DNA from: Thermovibrio sp.
GTDB taxonomy: Bacteria > Aquificota > Aquificia > Desulfurobacteriales > Desulfurobacteriaceae
Assembly (NCBI GenBank): GCA_015490195.1
Contig: WFYG01000044.1
Coordinates: 30,755-94,754 of the forward strand
Direction: 5' to 3'
DNA: 64,000 nucleotides
Shown: piece after piece, positions 22,169 through 31,613 of the stretch
Layout: each line of letters opens with the position of its first letter
How positions within the stretch are numbered: the first letter of the stretch is position 1
Translations under genes and position numbers: made by a program
Notes under the pieces: model-generated
Seen by the model: the letters and a program-made list of their open reading frames with translations, nothing else
Databases searched by the model: none
What the model was told of the DNA's origin: nothing

Positions 22169-22307
22169 CCTCCGTTAATTTTATTTTACTATCTTAGACT
22201 AAAGTATAACTTCCTGTTATCAGAAAGTGAATAGCGAATTAGTATCTAAGTGTAATTTTGCAAAAAAGGGAAGAGGAAGGGAGAAGAGATAGAGGAGGGA
22301 GAGGTGG

Positions 22308-22754
22308 TTACTCCTTCTTTAATTTAACGTCTGCGTGAACGTCCATCTGAGGATAAGGTATAGAAATGTCTTCTCTTACTCCTCCAGCCTCTACTACGTC
22401 TCCAACTTTGAAGAGTCTGAAGAAGAGAATAAAGATTGCCGAGCTGAAATTTGAGAGGCTGTTCTGGAAGGCAAGGCCTGCAGCAAGGCCGACGGCACCT
22501 ATTACGGCGGCAAATGATGTTGTGTTAACCCCTAAAGTGCCAAGGACGGCTATGATTACTAAAATCAGGATGCCAAAGTAGGTTAGGCTCTTTAAAAATC
22601 TGCTTAGGGTTTCGTCGGTCTCTGTTTTCTGAAGTGCTTTTTCAACGAGCCTTGCGATGATCTGGGCTGCCCACCTTCCGATAATAAATACAAGTAGGGC
22701 TCTACCGATTTTTACAGCCCAGTCGGTAACTAAGGGAATGAGTTCCTTAAACAC
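22308..22754 (-). CDS. MscS-like small protein lacking most of the cytoplasmic domain
   Basis: MscS pore/beta start (GAVGLAAGLAFQNSLSNFSSAIFILFFRLFKVGDVVEAGGV) joined directly to the MscS C-terminal signature SIPYPQMDVH. Confidence 0.8.
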   Translation of the reverse strand: MFKELIPLVTDWAVKIGRALLVFIIGRWAAQIIARLVEKALQKTETDETLSRFLKSLTYFGILILVIIAVLGTLGVNTTSFAAVIGAVGLAAGLAFQNSLSNFSSAIFILFFRLFKVGDVVEAGGVREDISIPYPQMDVHADVKLKKE

Positions 22755-22836
22755 TATTCTCCCCTCCTTTCTTTTATTTTTTTTATTATAGATTCTAAAG
22801 TTAGTAATTTTAATACTCTGTTTGTTTTATGAAGTT

Positions 22837-24738
22837 TTAAACTTCTCTGCAGCTGCCCCTGTAACACACTTTCAGTTTCTCCAGTTTCTCGTTTTTCTCT
22901 GTTAGCCTGTAAGGTCTAAAGGGGAGTTCTTTCAGTTTCTTCTCCCTTCCCTCAACTCTCTGGAATTCCCAGTAGATGACGAGGGCTTCAAGGCTTGACG
23001 CAGCGGCAGAAGGGTGTTTTTTAAGAAGATTTGAAAGACTATCCAGGCTCTTTTCAAGGGTTTTTCTGAACAGGTTTTCTCCCGTAAGGTGGTAGAGAAG
23101 TGATAGGTTCTGAAGCATTACTCCGTTGGCGCAAGGGTAAGCTCCGTCTAAAAGCTCTTTCTGTTTTATGGGGAGCTCTCCTCCGGTTGAGATGAAGAAG
23201 TTCCCTGAAGTTTCATCGTAGAAGAGTTTTATCGCTTTTTCTGTTAGCAGGGCGGCTTTCTTTAGGAGCTCCTCTTCCCTCGTTACCAAGTAGAGCTCTA
23301 AAACTCCCCTTACGGTAAACGCGTAGTCGTCTAATACTCCTTTCTCTTTCGGCTCGCCGTCGTAAACTGCGTGGTAGAGCTCTCCGTTTCTGTAGTGGGT
23401 TTCAAAAATCTGGCTGTAGAGTTTCTGAGCCGCTTTAAGGAGTTGGTCGTCTTTTGTGCTTCTGTAGGCTGAAACGATTCCCCACAGGAGATATCCGTTC
23501 CAGTCTGTCAGTATCTTCTCGTCCCTTAATGGTTTAACCCTTTTCTCCCTTTCAGAGAGGAGTTTTCCGTCAACTTCTCTCTTCTTTTTAAGGAGCTCCC
23601 TTAGCTCCATTCCCAATTCATCTGCTACCCTCTCAAGGTCTCTGCCGATAAAGGGCAGGTTGTAGCCGTTTTCGTAGTTCCCTTCAGGTGAGAGGTTGTA
23701 TAAGTGCTTTGAGAACTCAAGCTCCTCTGAACTTAAGACCTTTTTAAGCTCGTCCCACCTCCACAAGTAGTACCTTCCCTCTTCCCCTTCTGAGTCTGCA
23801 TCCTGTGCCGAGTAGAATGTTCCGTATGGGCTCTCCATTTCCCTTTTGAGGTACTGGAGTATTCCGTTTACAGTTTCCTTAAAGAGCCAGTAACCGCTGT
23901 AACTGTAAGCTGTTGAGTAGGCAACGAGAAGCCCTGCTTGGTCGTAGAGCATCTTCTCAAAGTGGGGAATGAACCACATACCGTCAACGGAGTATCTGTG
24001 GAACCCCCCTCCTATCTGGTCGTAGATTCCCCCCAACCTCATTGCTTTTAACGTGTAAGCTGCCATCTCAAAGGCTTTCTCCTTACCGTATAGGGCTGAA
24101 AGGTTTGTGAGGAGCCAGAGATTGTGGGGCTGGGGAAACTTTGGAGGAGGAGAAAAACCTCCGTTGACCTCGTCAAAACGGCTCTCTATCTCCAACAGGT
24201 AAGATTTCACTAACTCCTCAACTTCTGGAACTTTTCCCTGAGACTCTAAGGAGAAGTTCTTTAAGTGTTTGACAACCTCCTCTCCTGCAGAAAGGAGTTT
24301 TTCTCTCTCTTCTTTCCACATTCTTGCTATTTCAGAGAGAATTCTCAGAAGTCTTTCTTTCGGAATGTAGGTTCCTGCGAAGAAGGGCTTTCCGTCTGGA
24401 GTTGCAATTACCGTTAGCGGCCAGCCGCCGCTGCCCGTCATTGCCTGGCAGGCTTCCATGTAGAACCTGTCAATGTCGGGTCTTTCCTCTCTGTCAACCT
24501 TTACAGGGATGAAGTTCTCGTTCAGAATCCTTGCTACCTCTTCATCTTCAAAGCTTTCTCTCTCCATTACGTGGCACCAGTGGCACGATGAGTAACCTAT
24601 TGAGATAAAGAGGGGTTTCTCCTCTTCTTTTGCCCTTTTGAGGGCCTCTTCTCCCCAGGGGAACCAGTCAACAGGGTTGTAGGCGTGATGTCTCAGGTAC
24701 AGGCTCTTTTCTTTTATTAACCTGTTTACTTTTCTCAT
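22837..24738 (-). CDS. YyaL/SSP411-family thioredoxin-domain protein (DUF255)
   Basis: [22 protein letters not shown]...[42 protein letters not shown]. Confidence 0.93.
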   Translation of the reverse strand: MRKVNRLIKEKSLYLRHHAYNPVDWFPWGEEALKRAKEEEKPLFISIGYSSCHWCHVMERESFEDEEVARILNENFIPVKVDREERPDIDRFYMEACQAMTGSGGWPLTVIATPDGKPFFAGTYIPKERLLRILSEIARMWKEEREKLLSAGEEVVKHLKNFSLESQGKVPEVEELVKSYLLEIESRFDEVNGGFSPPPKFPQPHNLWLLTNLSALYGKEKAFEMAAYTLKAMRLGGIYDQIGGGFHRYSVDGMWFIPHFEKMLYDQAGLLVAYSTAYSYSGYWLFKETVNGILQYLKREMESPYGTFYSAQDADSEGEEGRYYLWRWDELKKVLSSEELEFSKHLYNLSPEGNYENGYNLPFIGRDLERVADELGMELRELLKKKREVDGKLLSEREKRVKPLRDEKILTDWNGYLLWGIVSAYRSTKDDQLLKAAQKLYSQIFETHYRNGELYHAVYDGEPKEKGVLDDYAFTVRGVLELYLVTREEELLKKAALLTEKAIKLFYDETSGNFFISTGGELPIKQKELLDGAYPCANGVMLQNLSLLYHLTGENLFRKTLEKSLDSLSNLLKKHPSAAASSLEALVIYWEFQRVEGREKKLKELPFRPYRLTEKNEKLEKLKVCYRGSCREV

Positions 24739-24835
24739 GGCCTAACTCCTACTTATCAAGAATAATTCTCAGTTTAGCATTCCTCTATGGAAATGTCTAT
24801 AATTATTTCGTCAAAAACAGAAAAAGGAGGAAAAG

Positions 24836-25219
24836 ATGACTTTTGACGAGTACCTGAGGAGTTTTGACTACGAAGAGAGAAAGCGAATGAAGATTGGAAC
24901 GGAGGAACTCCTTGAGCTCTACGCCAGAGGTGAAGCAGAAATAGTTGACGTCAGGTTTCCTGAAGAGTACGAAGCCTGGCACTTCGGATTTGGAAAACAC
25001 ATACCTTTAAACGAGCTTCCCGACAGGTTCAATGAACTTGACAGGAACAAGGTGATAATCACCGTCTGTCCCCACAAAGACAGGGCCGAGATTGCACGGC
25101 TTTACCTTACGTTTAAAGGTTTTAAAGCAAGATACTATACAGAAGGCCTTTTAAAACTTGCAGACTATCTGAGGGGAGACAGGGCAAGGGAGTTTATAGA
25201 GAGGATAAAGAGAGGTTAA
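24836..25219 (+). CDS. Rhodanese-like domain protein
   Basis: EIVDVRFPEEYEAWHFG ... ITVCPHKDRAEIA active-site loop. Confidence 0.85.
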   Translation: MTFDEYLRSFDYEERKRMKIGTEELLELYARGEAEIVDVRFPEEYEAWHFGFGKHIPLNELPDRFNELDRNKVIITVCPHKDRAEIARLYLTFKGFKARYYTEGLLKLADYLRGDRAREFIERIKRG

Positions 25220-26310
25220 CGGTCTTCCATCTCAAACCATCTGCCGTTGAAGCTTTCAAATAGGTATTTTCCGTTTTCCACTCTGAACCTGTGGGGGAGG
25301 AGGGGGACTTTCCCGTAACCTCCGGGGCCGTCTACTGCATAGTAGGGTATTACCAGGGGAGAGAGCCTTTTAAAGAGCTCCCTCAGTATCTTCAGTCCCT
25401 CTGTTATCGGTGTTGAGAAGTGCATTACTCCCTTAACGGGGTCGCAGTGGAAAAGGTAGTAAGGGCGAACCTTTATCTTCTGAAGGTTTCTGAAGAGCTT
25501 TTCAAGGATTTCAACAGAGTTGTTTACCCCTTTTAAAAGAACCGTCTGGTTGTTTACGGGAGCCCCACTTTTTAAGAGTGCTCTTACGGCTTCCTTCGCT
25601 TCTGGTGTTATCTCGTCTGGATGGTTAAAGTGGGTATTCACCCAGACCTTCTCTGCCCTTTCAAGGAGTGAGAGGAGTTCCTTCCTTAAAACTGACTCCG
25701 GATCAACTACCGGAACTCTTGTTCCTATTCTCACAACTTCAACATGGGGAATTCTTTTCAGCTCAAATAGGAGCTTTTCAAGGATATCTAACGGCAGCGT
25801 CAGTGGATCTCCTCCAGAGATTAGAACGTCTCTGACTCTGCTGTTTGAGGAGATGTAGGAGACGGCCTCCTCTATCTCCCTCTCTGAAATCGTAAACGTT
25901 GGTTTCTTCCAGTTTCTCTTTCTCATACAGTAGCGGCAGAGGACGGGGCAGAAGTTTGTCGTAACGAGTAAAACCCTGTCGGGGTACCTGTGGGTGAGTT
26001 TTGGAGTTACAGCGTCTCTCTCCTCCATGAGGGGGTCGTCTTCCCCTTCTTTCTGAACTTCCGGGTCAATTTCGCTGAGGGAGGGAAGGAGCATCTTCCT
26101 TACTGCCGGTGAACTTTCGGCCAGCTTCAGGTAGTACTCTGTTGACGAAAAGGGGTAGATGAGGGTTACCTTATGGAAAGCCTCCCTCTCCTGTGAGGTG
26201 AGGGAGAGGAGTTCCTCAACCTCAGAGAGCTTTCTCAAAACTCTACTCAAACTTCCACCCGCAGGCTTCAAGCTCTCCGTAGATAGAGTCCCTCTGACCA
26301 AACCGGACAA
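25216..26310 (-). CDS. KamA-family radical SAM protein (lysine 2,3-aminomutase-like)
   Basis: NFCPVLCRYCMRKRNW radical SAM cysteines; ISGGDPLTLP; HFNHPDEI; real start may be internal, reducing the overlap with the upstream gene. Confidence 0.9.
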   Translation of the reverse strand: MSGLVRGTLSTESLKPAGGSLSRVLRKLSEVEELLSLTSQEREAFHKVTLIYPFSSTEYYLKLAESSPAVRKMLLPSLSEIDPEVQKEGEDDPLMEERDAVTPKLTHRYPDRVLLVTTNFCPVLCRYCMRKRNWKKPTFTISEREIEEAVSYISSNSRVRDVLISGGDPLTLPLDILEKLLFELKRIPHVEVVRIGTRVPVVDPESVLRKELLSLLERAEKVWVNTHFNHPDEITPEAKEAVRALLKSGAPVNNQTVLLKGVNNSVEILEKLFRNLQKIKVRPYYLFHCDPVKGVMHFSTPITEGLKILRELFKRLSPLVIPYYAVDGPGGYGKVPLLPHRFRVENGKYLFESFNGRWFEMEDR

Positions 26311-27022
26311 ACTTAATGGTGTCCCCTTCCATTTTCAGGTAGACCGCTCTGTACTCTCCGTAGGGAGAGGTTACCCTTATCCTGTAGATGTCGTGTTTTG
26401 AATCTCTCTTTAAAAGTTTGGAGGTTGTATCTATTCTGGTTAAGGCCGAGATGAAACTGTCAAAGAGAAACGGCCTTACAGATACTTCTTTAACCATGTC
26501 TTTTCTGAACCTTTTGGAGAAGAGCACCTTTAACCTATTCTGGCCTGCTGCAAGGCCGGAGACCGAGTTGAGGGCCACTTCAATAAAGAGCTCTACCTTT
26601 GATTTGGGCACTTCCTGAGCCTTTAAGTTCTCTATCTGTCTGTCCTTTTCAGCTATTTCGCCTTTCAGCTTTGCTATTTCTGTCTGAAGGTCTTCAATTT
26701 TTTCCTTATAACTGTCTATCTGTTTGAGTTCTTTCTCCTTTTTCTCTATCTCTTTCTGTTTCTTCCTGTACTTTGTAAGTTCACTCTGAAGCTGGCTGAT
26801 TTCCCTGTAAAGTTCCTTTATCTTTCTGTCTTTCCCTTTTAACTTGTCGTTTAGGTTCTTAATCTGGTTTATGAGCTGTTCCCTTCTTGGAGCTTGCTTC
26901 TGGGGTCTTTCCCTTTTCTCTTTTATCTCTCTAAGCCTTTTCTCCTCGGCCTCAAGGAAGAACTGTTCTATATCACTAAATCCCTTTTTCATTGCTCTTC
27001 TCCTTTGATGAGATAAATTCAC
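26243..27022 (-). CDS. Coiled-coil protein with RelE/ParE-like C-terminal pattern
   Basis: Long charged heptad region followed by DIYRIRVTSPYGEYRAVYLKMEGDTIKFVRFGQRDSIYGEL. Confidence 0.5.
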   Translation of the reverse strand: MNLSHQRRRAMKKGFSDIEQFFLEAEEKRLREIKEKRERPQKQAPRREQLINQIKNLNDKLKGKDRKIKELYREISQLQSELTKYRKKQKEIEKKEKELKQIDSYKEKIEDLQTEIAKLKGEIAEKDRQIENLKAQEVPKSKVELFIEVALNSVSGLAAGQNRLKVLFSKRFRKDMVKEVSVRPFLFDSFISALTRIDTTSKLLKRDSKHDIYRIRVTSPYGEYRAVYLKMEGDTIKFVRFGQRDSIYGELEACGWKFE

Positions 27023-27029
27023 AGACGTT

Positions 27030-27776
27030 ATGGGGCTACAGATAGAAAATTTAGGTCACTCCACCTTAAGGGTAAAGCTGGGAAGTTTGGATGTACTAAC
27101 AGACCCCTTCCTTACCAGATCTGCAGGAGGGGTTCCGCGGGTTGTCCCTCCCGCCTGCTCCCCGGAGGAGGTCTCTCCCCAGCTTGTTCTCGTCTCCCAC
27201 GCACACTACGACCACCTTGACCTTAAAACACTGAAAAGGATTCCCTCAGAGTTTGTGGTGGTTACCCCTGAAAACTGCGGGAAGGTTTTAAAGGAGTGGG
27301 AAGTCGTTGAGCTTAAACCTTTTACCTCCTTTACTTTTGGTGACGTGAAAGTTACGCTGGTTCCTGCAAGGCACAACAGGGGAAGGAACCTTCTCCACCC
27401 CGATACCGGCGTTGGGGGTTTTGTTCTTGAGTGGAGCGGCCTTACCGTTTACTTTGCCGGCGACACAGCCTTTTCGGAGCACCTCTACCTGTCAATCTCT
27501 GAAAGGTTCAAGGTTGACATTGCTCTCTTTCCTATAGGAGGGTTTATGCCTTTTTTCAGAAGGTTCCACCAAACGCCTGAAGAAGCTGTTAAGGGGTTTA
27601 AAATACTGAACGCCAGGTGGTTGATACCGATACACTACGGAAGTTGGCACGTTATTCCATTCCTTGTGAAGAGGGAGAGAGCACTTGAAAGGCTCCTGTC
27701 CTACAGTTATATTTCAAACGTTAGCGATAAGGTTGTTGTTCTCGGGACGGGAAGCTGCTGGAGTTTAGAGAAGTGA
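27030..27776 (+). CDS. UlaG-like metallo-beta-lactamase-fold hydrolase
   Basis: GHSTLRVKLGSLDVLTDP; SHAHYDHLDLKTL; FAGDTAF; PIHYGSW. Confidence 0.88.
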   Translation: MGLQIENLGHSTLRVKLGSLDVLTDPFLTRSAGGVPRVVPPACSPEEVSPQLVLVSHAHYDHLDLKTLKRIPSEFVVVTPENCGKVLKEWEVVELKPFTSFTFGDVKVTLVPARHNRGRNLLHPDTGVGGFVLEWSGLTVYFAGDTAFSEHLYLSISERFKVDIALFPIGGFMPFFRRFHQTPEEAVKGFKILNARWLIPIHYGSWHVIPFLVKRERALERLLSYSYISNVSDKVVVLGTGSCWSLEK

Positions 27777-28045
27777 TGAGGTTAAAGAAGCTTATTATTG
27801 GCGTTTTCCTGATAACTGCTGTTGTTTGCGGAGGAGTTGACCTTTCAGGCTTTTCAACCGGGTATAACTCCTCTCCGAAGGCAGCTTTCCTTATCTCTTC
27901 CCCCCAGAGTGAAGAACTGACCTCTCAGGAGGTTTCGCTTCCTACAGAGAGAGAGGTTAGTACGGAACTCCGCTACAACTTTACATTAAAAATATCTCAC
28001 CGTTTTAACTCTTTTCCTCCCAGAGCTTCACCTCCTTCTGCGTGA
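27773..28045 (+). CDS. Small exported ORF upstream of secA; candidate Sec-monitoring arrest peptide
   Basis: KK + hydrophobic core signal sequence (RLKKLIIGVFLITAVVCGG) and C-terminus FPPRASPPSA*; GTGATGA overlap with upstream gene; 50 nt before secA. Confidence 0.7.
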   Translation: MMRLKKLIIGVFLITAVVCGGVDLSGFSTGYNSSPKAAFLISSPQSEELTSQEVSLPTEREVSTELRYNFTLKISHRFNSFPPRASPPSA

Positions 28046-28095
28046 GATAACCTTTTTACTCTAACTGAATTCAAAAAAAATCAGGAGGTGAAGCT
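28024..28095 (+). promoter_or_regulatory. Stem-loop predicted to sequester the secA Shine-Dalgarno
   Basis: AGCTTCACCTCCT (28024-28036) is the exact reverse complement of AGGAGGTGAAGCT (28083-28095), which precedes the secA GTG at 28096. Confidence 0.75.
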
Positions 28096-30684
28096 GTGAT
28101 TAACGCTATTCTTACAAAAATTCTCGGAAGTAAAAACGAAAGAGAAATAAAGAAAATTAGGCCTTTAGTTGACAGAATAAACGCTCTTGAGAAGGAGTTT
28201 GAGAAAAAGAGCAAAGAGGAGCTCCAGTCTCTAACGGCAAAGTGGCGTTCCGAGCTTGAGAAGATAGGGGAGGCTGAGGAGCAGTTCCGCTACATGGACA
28301 AAATACTTCCAGAGGCCTTTGCTGCCGTTAGAGAGGCAGCAAAGAGAATAAAAGGAATGCGCCACTACGACGTTCAGTTAATTGGAGGGATCGTCCTCCA
28401 CCAGGGAAAAATAGCGGAGATGAAAACGGGAGAGGGTAAGACCCTCGTTGCTACCCTTCCTGCCTACCTGAACGCCCTTGCCGGAAGAGGAGTTCACATA
28501 GTTACAGTTAACGACTACCTGGCAAAACGTGACGCCGAGTGGATGGCACCGATATACAACTACCTGGGGTTGTCTGTAGGTTACCTCCAAAACCAGATGG
28601 AGAAAGACGAAAGAAAGGAGATGTACTCCAGAGACATTACCTACGGAACCAACTCTGAGTTTGGATTTGACTACCTAAGAGACAACATGGTCTTCTCAAA
28701 AGAGGATAAGGTTCAGAGGGAGCTCTTCTACGCCATCGTTGACGAGGCAGACTCGGTTCTCATAGACGAGGCCAGAACTCCCCTTATCATTTCCGGTCCT
28801 TCTGAAGAGAGCGTTGACGTTTACTACATCGCCGACGGTATAGTGAGACAGCTCCAGAAGGATAAGCACTTTAAAGTTGAAGAGAAGACGAAAACCGCAA
28901 CCCTTACAGATGAAGGTATAAGGAAGGTTGAAGAGATAGTTAAACAGATAACCGGAATGAAAGAGTTTAACCTCTACGACCCGAAGTTCTCAGACCTCCT
29001 CCACGCAATAATCCAGTCTCTTAGGGCTCACCACCTCTTCCACAGAGACATTGACTACGTTGTGAAAGATGGAAAGGTGATAATTGTTGACGAGTTTACA
29101 GGCCGTATTATGCCTGGAAGGCGCTGGAGCGACGGTCTCCATCAGGCCGTTGAGGCTAAAGAGGGAGTTAAGATAGAGGCTGAAAACCAGACCCTTGCAA
29201 CTATAACAATTCAAAACTACTTCAGGCTCTACAAGAAACTTGCAGGAATGACAGGAACTGCAGAGACTGAAGCTGCAGAGCTCAAGGAGATTTATGGCCT
29301 TGACGTTGTTGTAATTCCAACAAACAAGCCCGTTATAAGGAAAGACCATCCAGACCTGATATACAAGACGAAAAAGGCCAAGTTCAACGCCGTTATAAAG
29401 GAGATTGAGAAGAACTACAGAATTGGAAGGCCTGTTCTTGTCGGAACCAACTCCATTGAGGACTCTGAATACCTGTCAAGGCTCCTTAAGAGAAAGGGCA
29501 TTCCCCATCAGGTTCTAAATGCAAAGCACCACGAGAGGGAAGCTGAAATTGTTGCTCAGGCTGGAAGGCTTGGAGCTGTAACGATTGCTACCAACATGGC
29601 AGGTAGGGGAACCGATATTCTCCTTGGTGGAAATCCTGAATTCCTTGCTAAGAGGGAACTTAAAGAGAAGGGAATAACCCCTGAAAAAGTTGGAGAGGAG
29701 AAGTATCAGGAGATTTACCAGGAGACCCTGAAAAAGTATAAAGAGATAACAGAGAAGGAGAAAGAGAAGGTTAAGGAGCTTGGTGGCCTTTACATAATTG
29801 GAACTGAGAGGAACGAGTCAAGGAGGGTTGACAATCAGCTGAGGGGAAGGGCCGGAAGACAGGGTGACCCCGGTGAGTCAAGGTTCTTCCTCTCTTTAGA
29901 GGACAACCTCTTGAGGCTTTTCGGTTCAGACAGAATTAAGAAGATGATGGAGATGATGAACGTTCCGGAAGACGAGCCCATAACCCACAAGATGGTCAGC
30001 AAAGCTCTTGAGAACGCCCAGAGGAGGGTTGAGGAGCAGAACTTCCAGATAAGGAAGAGGCTCCTTGAGTACGACGAGGTTTACAACGTTCAGAGGAAAG
30101 TTGTTTACGAACAGAGGAACAAAATACTAGAAGGTGAAAGCCTTAAAGATGAGATCCTCGGTTTCTTTGAAGATGTAGCCTGGGAACTGGTTGACTCCTT
30201 TGCTCCTGAAACTGTCCTTCCCGATGAGTGGAGACTTGAAGAGTTAAAGAAGACCCTTGAAGCCCGTTTCGGTTTTGATTTCCCGATTCCTGTGAAGTAC
30301 GAGGAGCTGATGAACCTTGAGATGGAGGGAGCTCCCACCGACAGAGAGAAACTTGCAAAGCTCATCTACGACACCCTCATTGAGAAGTACCGGGAGCTTG
30401 AGAAGCTCGTAGGTGAGGGACAACTGAGGGAGATAGAGAGGATGATTCTCCTTGATAGGCTTGACCACTACTGGAGAGAGCACCTCAGAGCTCTTGACCA
30501 CATAAAGGAGAGTATAGGCTGGAGAGGATACGGACAGAGAGACCCGGTAGTTGAGTTTAAGAAGGAGGCCTACCAGCTCTTTGAGGATTTCCTCTCAAAC
30601 GTTGAAAACGGAGCTGTTGATTCACTGATGAACTACTACAGGTACGTGAAAGAGCAGATTGAAGCGGAAGGTGCTCTGGCGTAG
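28096..30684 (+). CDS. secA: Preprotein translocase ATPase SecA
   Basis: MKTGEGKTLVATLPAYLNAL, VDEADSVLIDEARTPLIISG, NMAGRGTDI, GRAGRQGDPG. Confidence 0.98.
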   Translation: MINAILTKILGSKNEREIKKIRPLVDRINALEKEFEKKSKEELQSLTAKWRSELEKIGEAEEQFRYMDKILPEAFAAVREAAKRIKGMRHYDVQLIGGIVLHQGKIAEMKTGEGKTLVATLPAYLNALAGRGVHIVTVNDYLAKRDAEWMAPIYNYLGLSVGYLQNQMEKDERKEMYSRDITYGTNSEFGFDYLRDNMVFSKEDKVQRELFYAIVDEADSVLIDEARTPLIISGPSEESVDVYYIADGIVRQLQKDKHFKVEEKTKTATLTDEGIRKVEEIVKQITGMKEFNLYDPKFSDLLHAIIQSLRAHHLFHRDIDYVVKDGKVIIVDEFTGRIMPGRRWSDGLHQAVEAKEGVKIEAENQTLATITIQNYFRLYKKLAGMTGTAETEAAELKEIYGLDVVVIPTNKPVIRKDHPDLIYKTKKAKFNAVIKEIEKNYRIGRPVLVGTNSIEDSEYLSRLLKRKGIPHQVLNAKHHEREAEIVAQAGRLGAVTIATNMAGRGTDILLGGNPEFLAKRELKEKGITPEKVGEEKYQEIYQETLKKYKEITEKEKEKVKELGGLYIIGTERNESRRVDNQLRGRAGRQGDPGESRFFLSLEDNLLRLFGSDRIKKMMEMMNVPEDEPITHKMVSKALENAQRRVEEQNFQIRKRLLEYDEVYNVQRKVVYEQRNKILEGESLKDEILGFFEDVAWELVDSFAPETVLPDEWRLEELKKTLEARFGFDFPIPVKYEELMNLEMEGAPTDREKLAKLIYDTLIEKYRELEKLVGEGQLREIERMILLDRLDHYWREHLRALDHIKESIGWRGYGQRDPVVEFKKEAYQLFEDFLSNVENGAVDSLMNYYRYVKEQIEAEGALA

Positions 30685-30726
30685 CTGTGTTAAAATCTTA
30701 GTTCACCGAATGAGGGAGAGGTAGGA

Positions 30727-31587
30727 GTGAGAAAGCTGGTAATCTGTGCTGTCTTTCTTATCGTTTCTTCAGTTCCTGCTTTCTCTCAGGTTTACGTTGT
30801 AAAGAGGGGAGACACCCTTATAAAAATAGCCAGGAAATTCCATACTTCTGTTTCAAAGATAAGAAGGATTAATCACCTAAAAGGTTACAGAATAAGGGTA
30901 GGACAGAGGCTCTACATACCTTCCCGTTTTCACTCCGTAAGGTGGTATCGGAAATTCAGACCGAAGAAAAGCCTTGAGACTATAGAGTTTCTGGAAGAGA
31001 AGTCAGAAAAAGCAAAGTCAAAAATCGTTTCTGAAGAAATATACCCGATAACGGATGTGGTATATAAAGAATCAGAAAAACTTTCAGATGTTTTATCAAT
31101 TCCTCTAAATGTTAAGTACGATAACTGGAGCCTTTCTATACTAAATGATCCTGAATATAAAGGAACCTTTTTTCGGATACTTGTTAACATCTTTAAAAGT
31201 TTGAAGAACACACCCTATGTTTTTGGGGGAAACAATCCAAAATTTGGGCTGGACTGTTCCTCTTTTACCATGTACGTTTATAGAAAGCTTGGAATTAAAC
31301 TACCGAGAACGGCAAGAGCACAGTTTAATGTGGGATTACCTGTTGATAGGAGACACCTTAAAGTTGGAGATTTGGTCTTCTTCAGAACCTACGCCAGCTA
31401 TCCTTCCCATGTGGGTATATACATAGGAAACGGTAGGTTTATTCACTTCTCTTCTATGTATCATGGCTTAGCAATTTCTTCTCTTAACGACAGATACTTC
31501 AGGCGCAGATTTATTGGGGCAAAGAGGGTGTTAAGTGAGAAAAAGGTGAAGGAAATAGTTGATAAACTTTATGCTAAGAGAGATTAA
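30727..31587 (+). CDS. LysM + NlpC/P60 peptidoglycan hydrolase
   Basis: LysM YVVKRGDTLIKIARKFHTSVSKIRRIN; NlpC/P60 FGLDCSSFTMYVYRKLGIKLPRTARAQ and PSHVGIYIGNGRFIH. Confidence 0.92.
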   Translation: MRKLVICAVFLIVSSVPAFSQVYVVKRGDTLIKIARKFHTSVSKIRRINHLKGYRIRVGQRLYIPSRFHSVRWYRKFRPKKSLETIEFLEEKSEKAKSKIVSEEIYPITDVVYKESEKLSDVLSIPLNVKYDNWSLSILNDPEYKGTFFRILVNIFKSLKNTPYVFGGNNPKFGLDCSSFTMYVYRKLGIKLPRTARAQFNVGLPVDRRHLKVGDLVFFRTYASYPSHVGIYIGNGRFIHFSSMYHGLAISSLNDRYFRRRFIGAKRVLSEKKVKEIVDKLYAKRD

Positions 31588-31613
31588 AGAACAGAAATAA
31601 AGGAGGTAGTGCG

